Below are positions 11,901 to 23,879 of a stretch of DNA of 49,648 nucleotides, in pieces (within the stretch, counting starts at the first letter, position 1; each line of letters begins with the position of its first letter). Under the pieces are notes generated by a model. It was not told the origin of the DNA and made no database searches. It was given only the letters and a program-made list of their open reading frames with translations. Location of the stretch: contig QPMI01000323.1 in the NCBI GenBank assembly GCA_004431415.1, positions 1 through 49,648 on the forward strand. Reading direction: 5' to 3'. The stretch is from Cyanophora paradoxa (taxonomy: Eukaryota; Glaucocystophyceae; Cyanophorales; Cyanophoraceae). Both the position numbers and the translations under genes were made by a program.

Positions 11901-13503
11901 CGCCGCCATGCTCGAGTCCTTCGCCGGTGCGCCCGTTTCTTCGCAGGGGGCCCGCCCCCCGCGCCCCGCGCACCACGAGGCAGGCCGTATGAGATGGGCC
12001 GCAGTAGATGAGATTAGATCCGCACGGGGCCCGGGACGCACCGCGCTAGACTCGATCCACATCGATTGGCGGGAGCGGGGAGGCGGGGCGCGGGCCTCGG
12101 GGGGCCCCGCCCCGCCGACTCTGCTGACTGCTCGCGGCAGAGAACATCCGGCAGCGCTTCTACGCCGTGCGCCACAGGTGCCGCCTCCCCCTCCGCCCCT
12201 CCCCCATCTCCCGACCCGATTCCGCTTTGCAGCGACGTGGCGGCCTTTCTGGAGGCGTGGGCGCGCTACGACCCCGCCGCATCCGGCTCCATCTCCGTCG
12301 CCGTCCGCCTTCGCCGGCCCCTCCGCCCCGCCCTGGGGCCCCCTCGGCCGCGCTCAGGGGCGGGGCTGGCGGGGCAGGGCGCGCTGCCGGATCTGCTGCG
12401 GGACATCGGCAAGCCGCTCGGCATCTCCCCCAGCGCCCTCCCGCAGGTGCCGGCCCGGCCCCGCCGCCGCCTGCACGCGGGGGGCGCGTCAAGGCGGCCT
12501 CAGGACGTGCTGCTCTTCATCCGCTCCCTCCGCGTCCCGACCCTCGAGGGCCGCGTCCACGTGCGCCGCGCCCCGCCCACGCCCCCTCCACCAGCGCCCC
12601 CGCGCACCCCGCGTGCATCCGCCGGCTGGGGCCGGCGCGCGTCTGCCCTCGGGGCGCGCCGCCCGACGCCGGGGCCGGGGGCGCAGTTCCGGGTGCTGCT
12701 GCACGCGCTCATCGACCGCGCGTACGAGACGCGCCTCGTCCGCCCCGTGCCCCGCGTCTTCCGCGAGGTCCCCTCGCCCCCCGCCCCGAGCTCCAAGCAC
12801 CCTCGAGCTCGAGCTTAGATTCGGGCGGCCTACATCAAGCGCACGCCGGAGCTGAGGCGGCTGGCGGAGGCGGCGGCGGCGGGGCAGCGCATCGAGACGG
12901 TCGCCGAGCTCTACTCCGCCGCCCGCATCCAGGCCCGCCGCGGCCCCCCTCCCCGCTCTCCCCCCCACTGACTCGCCCTCGCGCTCCGGAGCAGGCGGCG
13001 TGGCGGGGCGCGATCATGCGGGCGCGGCTCTCGCAGGGGCGGCGGCGGCGGGGCTCGGGGGCGCACGCGAGGGCCCCCGCGGGGAGTCGCCGGGGGCGAC
13101 CGCGTCGGCCTCCGAGTCGACGTCGCTGGCGCCCCTGCGCCTCGCCCCGCCCGTCCTCGCCCCGCAGCCCCGCGCCGTGCGCCCCGCCCCGCCCCTCCCC
13201 GCGGCCCCGCGGCGGCGGCGCTGACGCGCGGCGCAGTCGCGGGGCTCGGCGGCCGAGCGGCGCACCTCCTCCCGCGCCTCCGACTCCGACGGCGACCCCG
13301 CGGCCGAGGCCGGCCCTGGCGGCGGCGGCGGGGCGGGCGGCGCGCCCCGGGGGCCCGCGGCGGCCCGCCCGGGCCCGGCCGCGCTGCCGCTGCTGCGCGG
13401 CGCGGTGCCGAAGTGGGGCGCGGAGGGCGCCCGCCCCGGGGAGCACGGGGGCGGGCGGCGGCCCTCGTGGGACCCCGTCCCCTTCCGCGGCATCGTCCTG
13501 TGA
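1751..13503 (+). CDS. Four-repeat voltage-gated Ca2+ channel-like alpha-1 subunit
   Basis: A pore-forming plasma-membrane cation channel with four 6-TM repeats. The start is the ATG at 1751. The first exons, 1751-1986, 2205-2271, 2334-2392 and 2453 onward, keep frame across GTGCGC/GTCCCC/GTCAGC...AG introns. Repeat I (about 1860-3415) has S2 EILVDCYFTLEM, S4 SIRVLRTLRTMKAITGVR, pore QCITQSSW and S6 ILLGAFLVINLMLLVV. Repeat II (about 3780-5190) has S4 FRLLRVVRLARRCRF and pore TTFQVLTMDDW. Repeat III (about 8040-9990) has S4 LRALRALRPLRLLPRVNGMR and pore LAMLEGWTEIM. Repeat IV (about 10110-11925) has S4 RALRVLRLARTFRLFRR, pore RMLTTEGWNDI and S6 LMMNLFIAAMLESF. The C-terminus has a Cav-type EF-hand-like segment (EAWARYDPAASGS), LPDLLRDIGKPLGI, FIRSLRVPTLEGRVHF and LIDRAYETRL, and ends GIVL-TGA at 13501-13503. 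The II-III linker (about 5370-7990) is very Pro/Ala/Arg-rich and its exons are the least certain part. Several introns are GC-AG. Confidence 0.88.
5907..5948. repeat. (GCC)n trinucleotide microsatellite
   Basis: About 14 uninterrupted GCC units inside the low-complexity II-III linker of the channel gene. Read in frame they would encode a poly-Ala or poly-Pro run depending on exon phase. The tract may instead be intronic. It is likely to vary in length between strains. Confidence 0.8.
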
Positions 13504-13684
13504 GCGGCGTGTCCGCTGGCCTACTCGCGCAGTGCTTAAAACCAATTTATAAATACAGTAACTCGAATACGTACAACCCTAAAGCGTAGCTAGACTGTCG
13601 AAACCGGATCTCGCTGCTGCGCCGAATCCTCCCCCCATTGCGGGTACAGGCGAGAAATACAAACCCGCGAACCGCGGCCGCGCC
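13504..13684. other. Intergenic between channel and kinesin-like genes
   Basis: About 180 bp of AT-richer sequence between the channel stop and the kinesin-like start, both on the plus strand. It includes ttataaata at about 13545-13555, which could act in 3' end formation or as a TATA-like element for the next gene. The sequence cannot tell these apart. No ORF is supported. Confidence 0.4.
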
Positions 13685-16600
13685 ATGTGGCCGGAGCATC
13701 AGGTCCGCTGGGCCAGGTTGCGCAGCATGCCGCCACTTGAACCGCTCTGCTCAGGTTCTGGTGCGCGTCCGGCCGCCCTTGCGGACCGAGCTCGACTCGC
13801 TGGGCAACGCGCCGCCCGAAGTGGTGAGAGTCGAGCGTGACTTCCGCACGACCGACACCGCACGGGTCATCACGGTTGCTCGGGACCCCGTGCTCTTCGC
13901 CAGCGAGCAGGCGCCGCCAGCGGATCGCTTCTTCGCGGCACGCTTCTCGTTCGACCGCGTCTTTGACACAACGGTGTGCTAGCTATGCCACGCACCGCGC
14001 GTTTCCGCGGCTCACGCTGGACCCCGGCGCAGACGAGGCAGAAGACCGTCTATGCAGAGGCCTGTCGCCCCGTGGTCGAGGCCCTCTGCCAGGGCCGCAG
14101 CGGCTGCGTCGTTGCCTTCGGCGGCATCGGCTGCGGACGTCACTACACGCTCCTCAGCGAGGCCGGGACGGTCGACAGCGAGCGCCGCGGCCTCGCCCCG
14201 CGCGCCGTCGAGCACATCCTCGATTGTGCGGGCGCAGCTTGAAATTCCCGCGTCCGTGCGTGGCCGGCTGGCTCACGCCGTGCGCAGACACGGAGCGGCT
14301 GAAGGGGCGGCGGCGTTGCGTGCTGCGGGCCTCGCTGGTGCGCGTGCAGGGCGAGCTGGTGGTCGACGCGGCGACGAACGCGGCGGTCAAAGTGCGGGAA
14401 GACGCCGTCGCCGGCGGCGTGCTCCTGCAGGGCGCCAGCGAGCACGTCATCGCCAGCCCCGACGACCTGCACGCCCTGCTCGCCCGCGGCCGCTCCGCCG
14501 CCGCGCCGGCCGGGGGCGGGCGGGCAGCGCCGGCGCGGCGCGCGCACGAAGTCCTCACGCTCACCCTCGAGCAGTGGGACGACGACGGTCCGCCGGGGCG
14601 GGCGCTCGCCGGTCTACCCCGCTCTCCTCGGCCCTGACGGGCCGCTGCAGGGATGGGCCAGGGAGGCGACGCGACGCCGCGCTCGAGCAGCGAGGGGCCG
14701 CGCACGCCGCGGCGGGCCGTGCACTGGGCGGGCCCGGGGGCGTGGCGAGCGGCGACGGCGCCGCGGGTGACGAGCCGGCTGCAGCTGGCGTGCCTCTCGC
14801 CGCCGGGGCGGGACGGGACGGGCGCCGAGCGCGCCTTCAACGCCCTCGCCTCCGTCCTCCTCGCCTCCCACCAGCGGCCCCCGGCCGCCCACGTCCCCTT
14901 CCGCGACTCCGCCCTCACCCGCCTCCTCCGCGACTGGTCCCCTCCCCGTCCCCTGCTTCCCCCGCTCTCGACCCTCGCTCACTCCGCCCGGCCGGCAGCG
15001 TGGGCCCGGGGACGGCGGTGGTGGCGGTGGCGGGGGTGTGCGGGGCGGCGGGGCGGCGGGAGGAGACGCTGGGGACGCTCAAGTACGCGGCGCTGCTGCG
15101 CCACGCCCTCTCCGGCCACTCCGCCGACGGCCGCCACCGCACTTCCCCGCCCTCCCACGCACGCCGCCCCGCACGCCCTCGCCCCTGCGGCCGCCGCGCC
15201 ACGCGGCGCTCGGCCCGCCGCAGCCCCTCTCGCCCCGCTCCGCCGGCACGCCGCGCTCCGCCGGGACGCCCCGCTCCTCGGCGACGCCGCCCCGCGTCTC
15301 CGTCACCCCACCCCGCGTCTCCGTGGGGACCTCCCCCCGGGCCCCCTCCGTGGCGGCTTCCGTGGCGAGCAGCCGGCGGGAGGCGCGCCGCGACTCGGAG
15401 CTCGCCAACGTGGCCCCCGTGCCCTCGCCGGTCCCCGTCCCCGCCCCGCCCCACCCCGAGGAGGAGGCCCCCGCGCGGGGCATGCGCGCCGCCCTCGCCG
15501 TGCGTCCTTTCCTCCGCCTCGCCCCGCCCCTCCTCCGCCGCACCCCGAAGACGCCGGGCCGCGCAGGAGGCGCGCGGGAGATCGCGCGGCTGCTGCAGGC
15601 GCGGCGGGCGGCGGCCAGTGGCGGGGCCGAGCTGCACGGCGGGCGCCACGCGGCACTGCTCGACGCCGGCCCCGCGCCGCCGCTCTCGGCACCGCCCTCG
15701 CAGGGGCCTCGCGGGGGTCTCCCCCGTGCGCCAGGTGCCGCCCCTGCACGTCGAGGCCGCCGCCGCCGCCGCCGAGCCGGTGGGGTACGACGACGCCTCC
15801 GACGACGGACTCACCGCCGCGCGCCTGCACGCCGCCGCCGAGCGCCTCGCCGCACCGCGCGCCCCCGCCGGCCCCCTCGCCGACGCCCCGCTCGCCGCCG
15901 CCCGCGAGGCCCTCGCCGCCGCGCGCGCCGACCTTCACGCCGCCCAGGCCGACGCCGAGCGGTGCGCCGCGCCGCGCCGCGGGCGGCGTGGGCGGCGCAG
16001 CTGACGGGCGGGGGGGCGGGCAGGGCGGGGAGGGAGCGGGAGGGGGCGACGCGGGAGGCGGAGGCGGCGCGGGAGGCGGCGGAGCGCTCGAAGGGCCTCG
16101 CGGAGGCGCACGCCGCCGCCGCGCAGCGCGCCGAGGCCGAGCTCTCCGCCCTCCGCGCCGAGGCCGCCGCCCGGCGCACCGAGGCCGAGGCGGCAGCCGC
16201 CGCCGCCGCGCGCCAGGGCGAGGAGCGCGGCCGCGAGCTGCGCGCCGCGCTCGAGGCGGCGTCGCGCCTGCGGGCGGAGGTGGCGGCCGCGCAGGAGGCG
16301 ATGGAGCGTGCGCGGGCCGGCGAGGAGCGGGCGGAGGAGCGGGCGGCGGCGGCGGAGCAGGAGGCGGCGGCGCTGCGGGAGGCGCACCGGGAGGCCGTGG
16401 AGCGCGCGATGGGCGCCGCCGCGGAGGAGGCGGCGGCCCGCTCGGCGTCGCGGGTGGCGGCGCTGGAGGAGGAGCTGCGGGCGGCGCGGGCGGAGCTGGC
16501 GGGGGCGCTGCGGGCCCGCCCGCCGTCCCCGTCGAGGACGGACCGCTCCTCCGCGAGGCGCGCGCCGCGGCGGACGAGGCGCGGGAGGCGGCCGCGCGCG

Positions 16601-19600
16601 CCGGGGCCGGGCAGCGGGCGGCCGAGGAGCGCCTGGGGCGGGCCCTGCGGGACGCCGAGGCGACGGCGGCCGCCCTGCGCGAGCTCCGCCGCGCCCTCGA
16701 CGCCGAGCAGGTGCTTCCCTGCCGCCCTGCGCCCCCAGGGCCCCCGCGCTGAGCCCGCCCCCCGCAGGCCGCCGCCGCCGGGCTCCGAGAGAAGCTGGAG
16801 AGCGCGGCGGCCGAGCGGCAGCGGGCACGCGACGCGGCGCGAGCGGAGGCGGCGGAGGCGGAGGCGGCACGCGCCGAGGCAGGCCGGGCGGCACGCGAGG
16901 CGGAGGCGGCGGGGCGGGAGCGCGAGCGGGCGCTGGAGAAGGCAGAGCGGGCGGCGCAGGCGGCGGAGCGGGCGGCGCAAGAGTCTGAGGCGCTGCGAGG
17001 GGAGCTGGCAGCGGCGAAGCGGGCGGCACGCGAGGCCGCGGAGCGGGCCACGCTGGCGGAAGCAGAGGCGGCGCGGCGCGCGGAGGAGGTGGAGCGGCTG
17101 CGGGCCGGCGCCGGCGAGGCGGAGCGCTGGCGCGCGGCGGCGGCGGAGGCGGAGCGCTGGCGCGCGGCGGCGGCGGAGGCGGAGCGGGAGGCGGCGGCGG
17201 TGCGGGCGTCGGGGGAGGCGGCGGGGCGGCAGGCGGCGGCCTCGGCGCGGGAACAAGTGGCGGCGCTCGCGGAGGAGGCGGCGGCGGCGGAGGCGGAGGC
17301 GGCGGAGGCGCGGGCGACGGCTAAGGAGGCGCTGGAGGCGCTCGAGGCGGCGCGGGCGGCGGCGCTGCTCGCCCAGGCGGCCGCCGAGGAGGGCCGCGAG
17401 GAGGCCGAGCGCGCCGCCGGCGAGGCCGCCGCCCTGCGCGCGCAGCTCCGCGCCGCCGAGCGCGACGTGCGTTCGATACCCTGCTTCGTGACAACCAAAG
17501 CCTCTAATCGCATCGGCTCTCTGATGGGGCGCCGTGCCCCCGCTGCGCGCCGCCTCACGCCGAGGGCAGTTCGCGGAGGCGATCCGGGCGGCGGAGGAGC
17601 AGTCGGGGGCGCGGAGGAGCTCGAGGCGGCGCTGGCGCGGCAGCGGGAGCAGCTGGCGGCGGAGGCGGCGGCGGCGCGCGCCGAGGCCGTCCGCGCGCGC
17701 GATGAGGCCGAGCTCGCCGGGCGCCACCGCGACCAGGCCAAGCAGGAGGCGCCCGCCTCGGGGCTCTCCGCGCCCGGGCCCCCGCTGATCGCGCGCGGCA
17801 GGCCTCGGCGGCGAGGGCGGAGGCGGCGGGGGCGCGCGCCGAGGCGAAGCAGGCGCTGGAGGCGCAGCGGGCGGCGGAGCGGGAGGCGGCAGCGCAGGAG
17901 CACGCGGCGGCGGCGGCGCGGGAGGCGCAGGGGCGGGCGGAGGAGGCGCGGGGGCGCTCGGAGGAGGGGCGCGCGCGGGCGGAGGAGCTGCGTGGGGTGG
18001 CGGAGGAGCAGCGGGCGCGCGTCGCCCGCGAGCTCCTCGAGCTCTCCGCCCACCTCAAGGCCCTCGAGGCGGCGGCGGCGGCCGACCGCGCCGCCCACGC
18101 CGCCGCCGAGCAGCGCCTCGCCGCCCTCGTCGCCCGCGAGGCCGAGGCCCGCCCGCCCCCCCCCACCCCCCCCCCCCACCCCCCCCCCCCCACCCCCCCC
18201 GCCCTCTTCCTCCCCTCCCCTGAGCCCCGTGACCGCAGCTGGACGAGGGGCAGGGCCGGCTGCGGCGCGAGGCGGCGGCGGCGCGGGAGGAGGCGGAGCG
18301 GGCGCGGGCACGGGTCGACGAGCTCGAGGCCGAGTGCGGGCGCCTGCGGGCGGCGGCGGCGGCGGCGGCGGCGGAGCGGGAGAGCGCGGCGGCGGAGGCG
18401 GCGCGCTCGGCGGCGGCTGGCGAGGCAGGGCTGGTGGCGCTGCGCGCGCAGGCCTCGTCGGCGCGGGAGGAGGCGGCAGCGGCCCGCGAGGAGCTCGCGC
18501 GCGCCGAGGGCCGCCTCCGCGCCGCCGCCGCCGACCGCTCGGCGCTCGAGGCGCGCCTCCGCACCGCCGACGAGGCGCTCGCGGCGGCGCGCTCGGAGGA
18601 GGGGGCGGGGCGAGCGGCGGCAGCCGGCGAGGCGGCGCGCGCGGCGGCGGCGCTGGAGCGGGCCGACGCGGAGGTCTCCCGCCTCGCCGCCGCCCTCGAG
18701 CGCGCCCAGGCGGCCGCGGCGCGCGAGCGGGCCCAGCTGGGCGAGCGCGTTGAGGCGGCCGAGGCGGCGGCGGCGCGCGAGCGCTCGGCGGCCGACGCGG
18801 CGCGGCGCGAGGCGCATGGGGCGCGGGAGGAGGCGGAGGGGGCGCGGGGCGAGGCGGAGCGGGCGGCGGAGGCGGCGGCGGCGGCGGCGGCGGAGGCGGA
18901 GCGGGCGGGGGACGAGCTGGAGGCGATGTCGGCGGCGCTCGCCGAGGCGCGCGCGGCGGCCGCGCGCGCGGAGGAGGAGGCGGAGCGGGCGCGGCGCGAG
19001 GCCGGCAAGGCCCGCTCGGCCGCGGGGCGCGAGGGGGAGGCGCGCGGGGAGCTGGAGCAGGAGACGGCGCGCCTGCGGGCCGAGCGGCTCGCCGCCGGCG
19101 AGGAGGCCGCCGCCCTGCGCGAGCAGCTCGCGCGGGCCCGCGCCGCCGTCGAGGAGGAGCGCGCCCGCGCCCGCGCGGAGGCGGCGCGCGCCGAGGAGGC
19201 CGACCAGCGGCGCGAGGCTGCCGAGGCGCGGGCCGCCGAGGCGGCGCGCGCGGCGCGCGAGGCCGATCAGAGGCGGGAGGCAGCGGAGAGCCGCGCGGCC
19301 GAGGCGGCGCGCGCGGCGCGCGAGGCGGAGGCGGCGGCGGCCGACATGGCGCGGGCCCGCGCCGCCGCCCGCGCCGCCGCTGAGCGTGCCGAGGTCTGTT
19401 TTCCCGGGCCCCACACGCTGCACATCAGCGTCCTTCCACCTGACCGGCCCGCCCGCGTGCAGGCGGATGCGGCGGAGGCGCGGCGGGCGGCGGGGCCGCG
19501 GCGGAGGAGGCGGCGGCGGAGGGCGCGCGGCTGCGCCGGGCGCTTGCAGAGCGGGAAGAGGCGCGCGGGGCGGCTGCCGACGCGGCGGCCGCCGCTGGGG

Positions 19601-22600
19601 CTGCGCGGCGGGAGACGGAGGCGGCGCGGGAGGAGGCGGAGGCGGCGCGGAGGGCGCGCGAGGCGGCGGCCTCGGAGCTCGCGGCAGCCCGCGCGGCGCG
19701 CCGCCCCGCCGACGTGCCCCGCCCGGCATCCCCGCTCCTGACGAGCACCCGCGCAGGAGCTCGAGGCCGCGCAGCGCGCGTCGGCGGCGTCGGGCGCGCA
19801 GCAGGCGGCGACGGCCTCGCGCGCTGCCGCCGAGCGGGACAAGGCGGCGGCGGAGGCGCAGCGGGCGGCGCGCGAGCGGGACGAGGCGTGCGCGGCCGTA
19901 GCCGCGCTCAGGGCCGAGCTCGAGGCGAGCCGCCCTCCCCCCGCCCCCTGCCCTCTTCCCCTGAGGCCCCGGGCAGGACGCGCGGGCGGAGGCGAGGCGG
20001 GCGCGGGAGGCGGCGGCGGCGGCTGCGCGGGCGGAGGAGGAGGAGGCGGGGCGGGCGCGGCGGCTTGCGCAGGACGTGCAGGCACGCTCGGCCGAGTGCG
20101 AGGCGGCGCAGGCGGCGGTGGCGGCGGCGCGGGGCGAGGCGGCGGCGCGGGAGGAGCGCTGGGAGCGGGAGCGCCGCGAGCTCGAGCGCCGCTGCGGCGA
20201 GGCCGCCCGCGCCGGCGACGACGCCACCGCCGCCCACGCCCGCCTCGCCGAGCGCGCCGCCGCCGCCGAGGCGGCGCTCGCCGCCGCGCGCTCCGCCGCC
20301 GCCGCGCGCGAGGAGGAGCGCGACCGCGCAGCGTGCGCCGGCCCGCGCCCGGACGGACGCAGCGGCGCTCGGCTGAGGGCGGGGGCGGGGCAGGGCGGAG
20401 GCGGCGGCGGCGCGGGGGCGGCGCGGGAGGAGGGCCAGCGGAGCGGGGCGCTGCGGGCGGAGCTGCGGGAGCTCGAGGCGGCGGCGCGGCGTCTCGAGGC
20501 GGAGCGCGCCGCCCTCGCCGAGCGCCTCGCCTCCCGCGAGGCCGTGCGCCGCCCCGCCCCCCGTCCCCCCGCCCCGCCCCAGCGACCCTCCCCGCGCCCC
20601 CAGGCCCTACGCGAGATGGAAGCGGAGGCCGGCCGCGCCGCGGGGCAGGTGCGGCCCCGCCGCCGGCGCCGCCCCGCTCGGGGCCCAGCTGAGGGGATGG
20701 GACCGGGGCGCGACAGGAGGCGGAGCTGGGGCGGCTCGCGGGGCGCCTGGAGGCCCTCCAGCGCCGCTGCGGGGACGCCGAGGAGGCCCACCGCGCCGCC
20801 GTCCGCCCCCTGCCCCGCGCACGCCCCGAGCCCGCCCCCCCCGAGTGCTTGCGCAGGCGGTCCGCTGCTCGGAGCTCGAGCGGGAGCGCGAGGCCTCGCG
20901 CGCCGCGGCCGCCGTCGCCGAGGCCGCCGCCGCCCGCGCCTCGGGCGAGGCCGCCGCCGCCCGCGAGGCCGTCGCGGGGGCCCGCGCCGAGGCGGAGGAG
21001 GCGCGCGCGGCCGCAGCCGTGCGTGCATCGTGGAAAAGCCCGACCGCGGGATCGCGCCCTGAGGCGGGCCCTCTGCAGGCGGCGCGGCAGGCGGCGGGGC
21101 GGGCGGAGGAAGGGCTGGAGGCGGCGCGCAAGGAGGCGGCGGCTGTGCGGGCGGAGCAGCGGCGCACCCACGAGGAGCTCCTCTCCGCGCAGCGGGAGCT
21201 CGCAGCGGCGCGGGCGGCCGCCGAGGAGCGGGCGAAGGCGGCGGAGGCGGCGGCGGCGGAGGCGGCGGAGCTGGAGGAGCGGTGCCGGGCGATGGCGGCG
21301 GAGGCGGCGCGGGGCGGGGAGGCCTCGGCCGCCCTCGCCGCCCGTGCCCTCCGCGTCCAGGCCGAGCTCGAGTCCCGTGCGCGCCGCCTCGCGCCCCCCG
21401 CCGCGCACAGCGTGCGAGGGGCGGGGCAGGGAGCGGGCAGGTGGAGCGGCTGCGGGCCGAGCTCGAGCGCCTCCAGGAGGAGGTGCGCGGCGCGGAGCCC
21501 GCCTCGCGAGAAGCCCCCGGGCCTTCCCCGGGGGACCGAGCGGGTTCGGGGCGGGGCCAGGTGTCGGAGCAGGCGGGGGAGCGGGCGGAGGCGCGGGAGC
21601 GGGCGGCGCGGCTCGAGGAGCAGGTCGCCGGCCTCGGCAACGAGCGCTCCCGCCTCTCCGGCCAGGTCCCCGCCCCCACGCCCTCCCCCCAGAGCCCGCC
21701 CCGCCCGCCGCACCGCCTGCCGCGGAGGAGGGGAGTTCCGCGTCTAGATGTCGCCTCTGTTGCGCACGCCAGGCGGCGCAAAAGTCGATCCACCTGTTAG
21801 ATGGCGCAGAGGGCAGTGGGATCTAAGACGGCGGGGGCGAGGCGGGGCGCTGGGCCCCGTCCCCCGCCCCGCGGGGACGCTGAGGGTGGGGCGGGGGCAG
21901 GTGGAGGCGCTGCGGGGGGAGCTGATCGCGGCGAACGAGGAGATCCTGCGACTCCACCGCCTCCTCCCCGAGGCCGCCGCCATGGGGCCCGACCTCCCCT
22001 CCCAGGCCCGCCCCCAGCAGCCCCGCCCCGCGCCCGCGCCCCACGCCTCAGCGCCCCGCCGCCGGCGCTGACGCGCCGCCGGGCGCGGGGCGCAGATCGA
22101 GGACCTGAAGAAGTCCATCGAGCTCCTCGCCGCGGACCGCCGCCGTGCGCCCGCCCGCACACCCCGCCCCCCGCCGGCACGCCCCCTCACCTCGCGCCTC
22201 CCCCCGCAGTGCCGGGGAACCAGGGGCCGGGCGGCCACGGGGACCCCGAGGCGGAGGCGGAGGCGGCGGGGGCCCTGCGGCGCGCCGTCGGCCAGCTCGC
22301 CGCCCTCCACGAGACCAACGAGAGCCTCGCCGGCAGGCGCGCCGCCTCGCTAGCCGGCGGCCCCATAGCATCCCCGCCCTGCCTAGAGGCTCCTCCTCCA
22401 GTTCCTTCCGCCAAGCCCACTCACCGCGTCGATGTCTCGTGATTCCGCTGACTCGTCGGGCTTCCCGCGCAGCCTTGCGGGGCTAGAGGCGGAGCTCGCG
22501 GCTCGGCGGCGCGCCTCCGCCCCCGGCGGCTCCGTCCCCGTGCGCCCCGTCGAATTCGGCCGCCCCTCTCGTCGGACGTCCCTGCGCTGCCTCTAACTTG

Positions 22601-22730
22601 AATCCGCTTCGGCCGGCAGGCGACGCCGACGGGGCCGCGGCGCAGCGGGGCGGGGCCCGGCACGCCCCACACGCCGGCGCTGCGCCCCACCGGCACCGCC
22701 GCGAGCCGCTTCAGCCCGCGGCACTCGTAG
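13685..22730 (+). CDS. Kinesin-like protein with degenerate motor and very long Ala/Glu/Arg coiled coil
   Basis: The start is ATG 13685 in a six-codon exon (13685-13702). A 52-bp intron joins it to VLVRVRPPLRTELDS (13755-13973), then exons 14033-14225 and 14288 onward, all in consistent phase. Kinesin landmarks are the N-terminal VRVRPP, FSFDRVFD, then VKVREDAVAGGVLLQGASEH (kinesin loop with EHVIASPDDLHALLARG after it), HVPFRDSALTRLLRDWS (microtubule-binding region) and REETLGTLKYAALLR. The nucleotide motifs are degenerate: the P-loop reads GGIGCGRH instead of GQTGSGKT, switch I reads APARRAH instead of SSRSH, and switch II reads CLSPPGR instead of DLAGSE. From about 15.7 kb to 22.4 kb nearly every exon encodes heptad-rich A/E/R coiled coil, with internal tandem duplications. 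The last exon ends RFSPRHS-TAG at 22728-22730. It is probably microtubule-associated without normal ATPase. Exon joints inside the coiled coil are approximate. Confidence 0.78.
17118..17165 (+). repeat. 24-bp tandem duplication in coiled coil
   Basis: Two exact in-frame copies of a 24-bp unit encoding EAERWRAA (approximate phase) in the kinesin-like coiled coil. The unit is not a multiple of seven residues, so it shifts heptad register. Confidence 0.6.
19196..19321 (+). repeat. 63-bp tandem duplication (21-residue coiled-coil unit)
   Basis: The copies start at 19196 (gaggccgaccag) and 19259 (gaggccgatcag), exactly 63 bp apart. Each encodes a unit starting EADQRREAAE and containing ARAAEAARAAR or its Ser variant. 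Twenty-one residues is three heptads, so the register is kept. The copies differ at a few mostly silent positions. Confidence 0.75.
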
Positions 22731-23879
22731 CCCAGAGCCGCAGGCGCTGGATCAGCCGGCCTGCTCACCTCGCAGAGCTCTGCAGAAAGATTACAGTGCT
22801 AGTAACCATGGATCGCGTTATGCGACTCTTTCAAAGTTTGAGAAGAACCAATACAACCATGAATCAATGCAATCGGCAGCCTGGAACACTCCGGACTTCA
22901 GTGAAGCGCGTTTACTCTTGAGAAGAGAGCTTTCGAATTCGAGGTGATGTACAACGTTTTATGTTCGGATTCGTCCGACAGTCCTGAGTTTCTTTCCAAG
23001 CTCGGTTCCCTAAGCTTGATGAGCGCGCTTCAGCTTCGAATTCAATCTTGAGGCTTCGAATTTGCCAAATTTGCGCACCTTGCGGATTGCTCACTATAGC
23101 TATTTGCGAAATTCGCCGAGGGGCCGGGTTTGCTGCAAAAAAGCTTGAGCAGCCGCTGAGCTTCGAATTCGAATTATTGAAGCCTTGGAAGGCTGCCAGG
23201 GCTGCAACTAAACTAGGCCTCCTGGCAAGGCCCGCGGCCTCTTGCGTCTGCCAGCCTGAAACGTTCTATTTGCAACTGTCACAGTGTTTCACTGTGAGTC
23301 ATCATGACGTCGCCCATGAAATTAAACTTGAAATGTGCATCGAATGTCTTCGATTCGTGGCACTGCCAGGCTGCCAGGCTGCGGCACTTTAGTTACTGAG
23401 TCGCATCATGATCGTACCGGTAGCATGCAATTGCAAATCATTGAATCATTGAACTTTGGAGTGTCGAATTGGCCCCGCTAAGTACAGCTTCCGGACTTGC
23501 CGCAGCGCGCACTTCGCGCATCTTAGTATACGCGTAGGTTTTTTGGTGAGCTTCAATTTTAAAATTCCGGCCAGCTCTGGCAGCTGCAGTACTACTAGGG
23601 CTAATCTCTGAACACCAGCACAGCGGGGGTAAATTGAATACGGGTCTCAGTCTCTATCTATAGCTACAGCTCATATAGCTATAGCTAGCTATAGATCTAA
23701 GAATAGAGCGTGGGGGGTTGGTTTGGAGGCCCCGCCGGGCGGGGCATCGGCTCCTGCATGCGCAGCTTCAGGGCCTGTGGACCGCAGCCTTCTGCAGATC
23801 GGCTCAGCGACATTGCTTCTCTCAGCCATCGCCGCCAGGCGTGCCTGCTCGCAGCGAGCCCCGGGCCGGGGCTGCTCGG
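22731..23879. other. AT-richer intergenic region, no gene supported
   Basis: This region lies between the convergent ends of the kinesin-like gene (+) and the rhodanese-methyltransferase gene (-). Composition drops sharply from the flanking very GC-rich exons. It has scattered gcttcgaatt motifs (about 23031, 23052, 23160) and a self-complementary ctatag/agctat cluster at about 23652-23698. No reading frame here has protein-like composition. Confidence 0.5.
23652..23698. repeat. AGCTATAG palindromic cluster
   Basis: About 47 bp of repeated, self-complementary ctatag, agctat and tagcta units immediately downstream (in gene orientation) of the minus-strand rhodanese-methyltransferase gene. It could form a cruciform or hairpin. 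Function unknown. Confidence 0.55.

Noticed and set aside
15303-18311. 1002-codon open frame on the minus strand
   Set aside because: It is antisense to the kinesin-like coiled coil. It is poly-Ala/Pro/Arg low complexity produced by GCC/GCG-type codons read backwards, with no domain and no relation to the splice pattern.
17555-21793. 1412-codon open frame on the minus strand
   Set aside because: Same cause: at this GC content stops are rare on the antisense strand of A/E/R coiled coil. Composition is Arg/Ala/Ser-rich without motifs.
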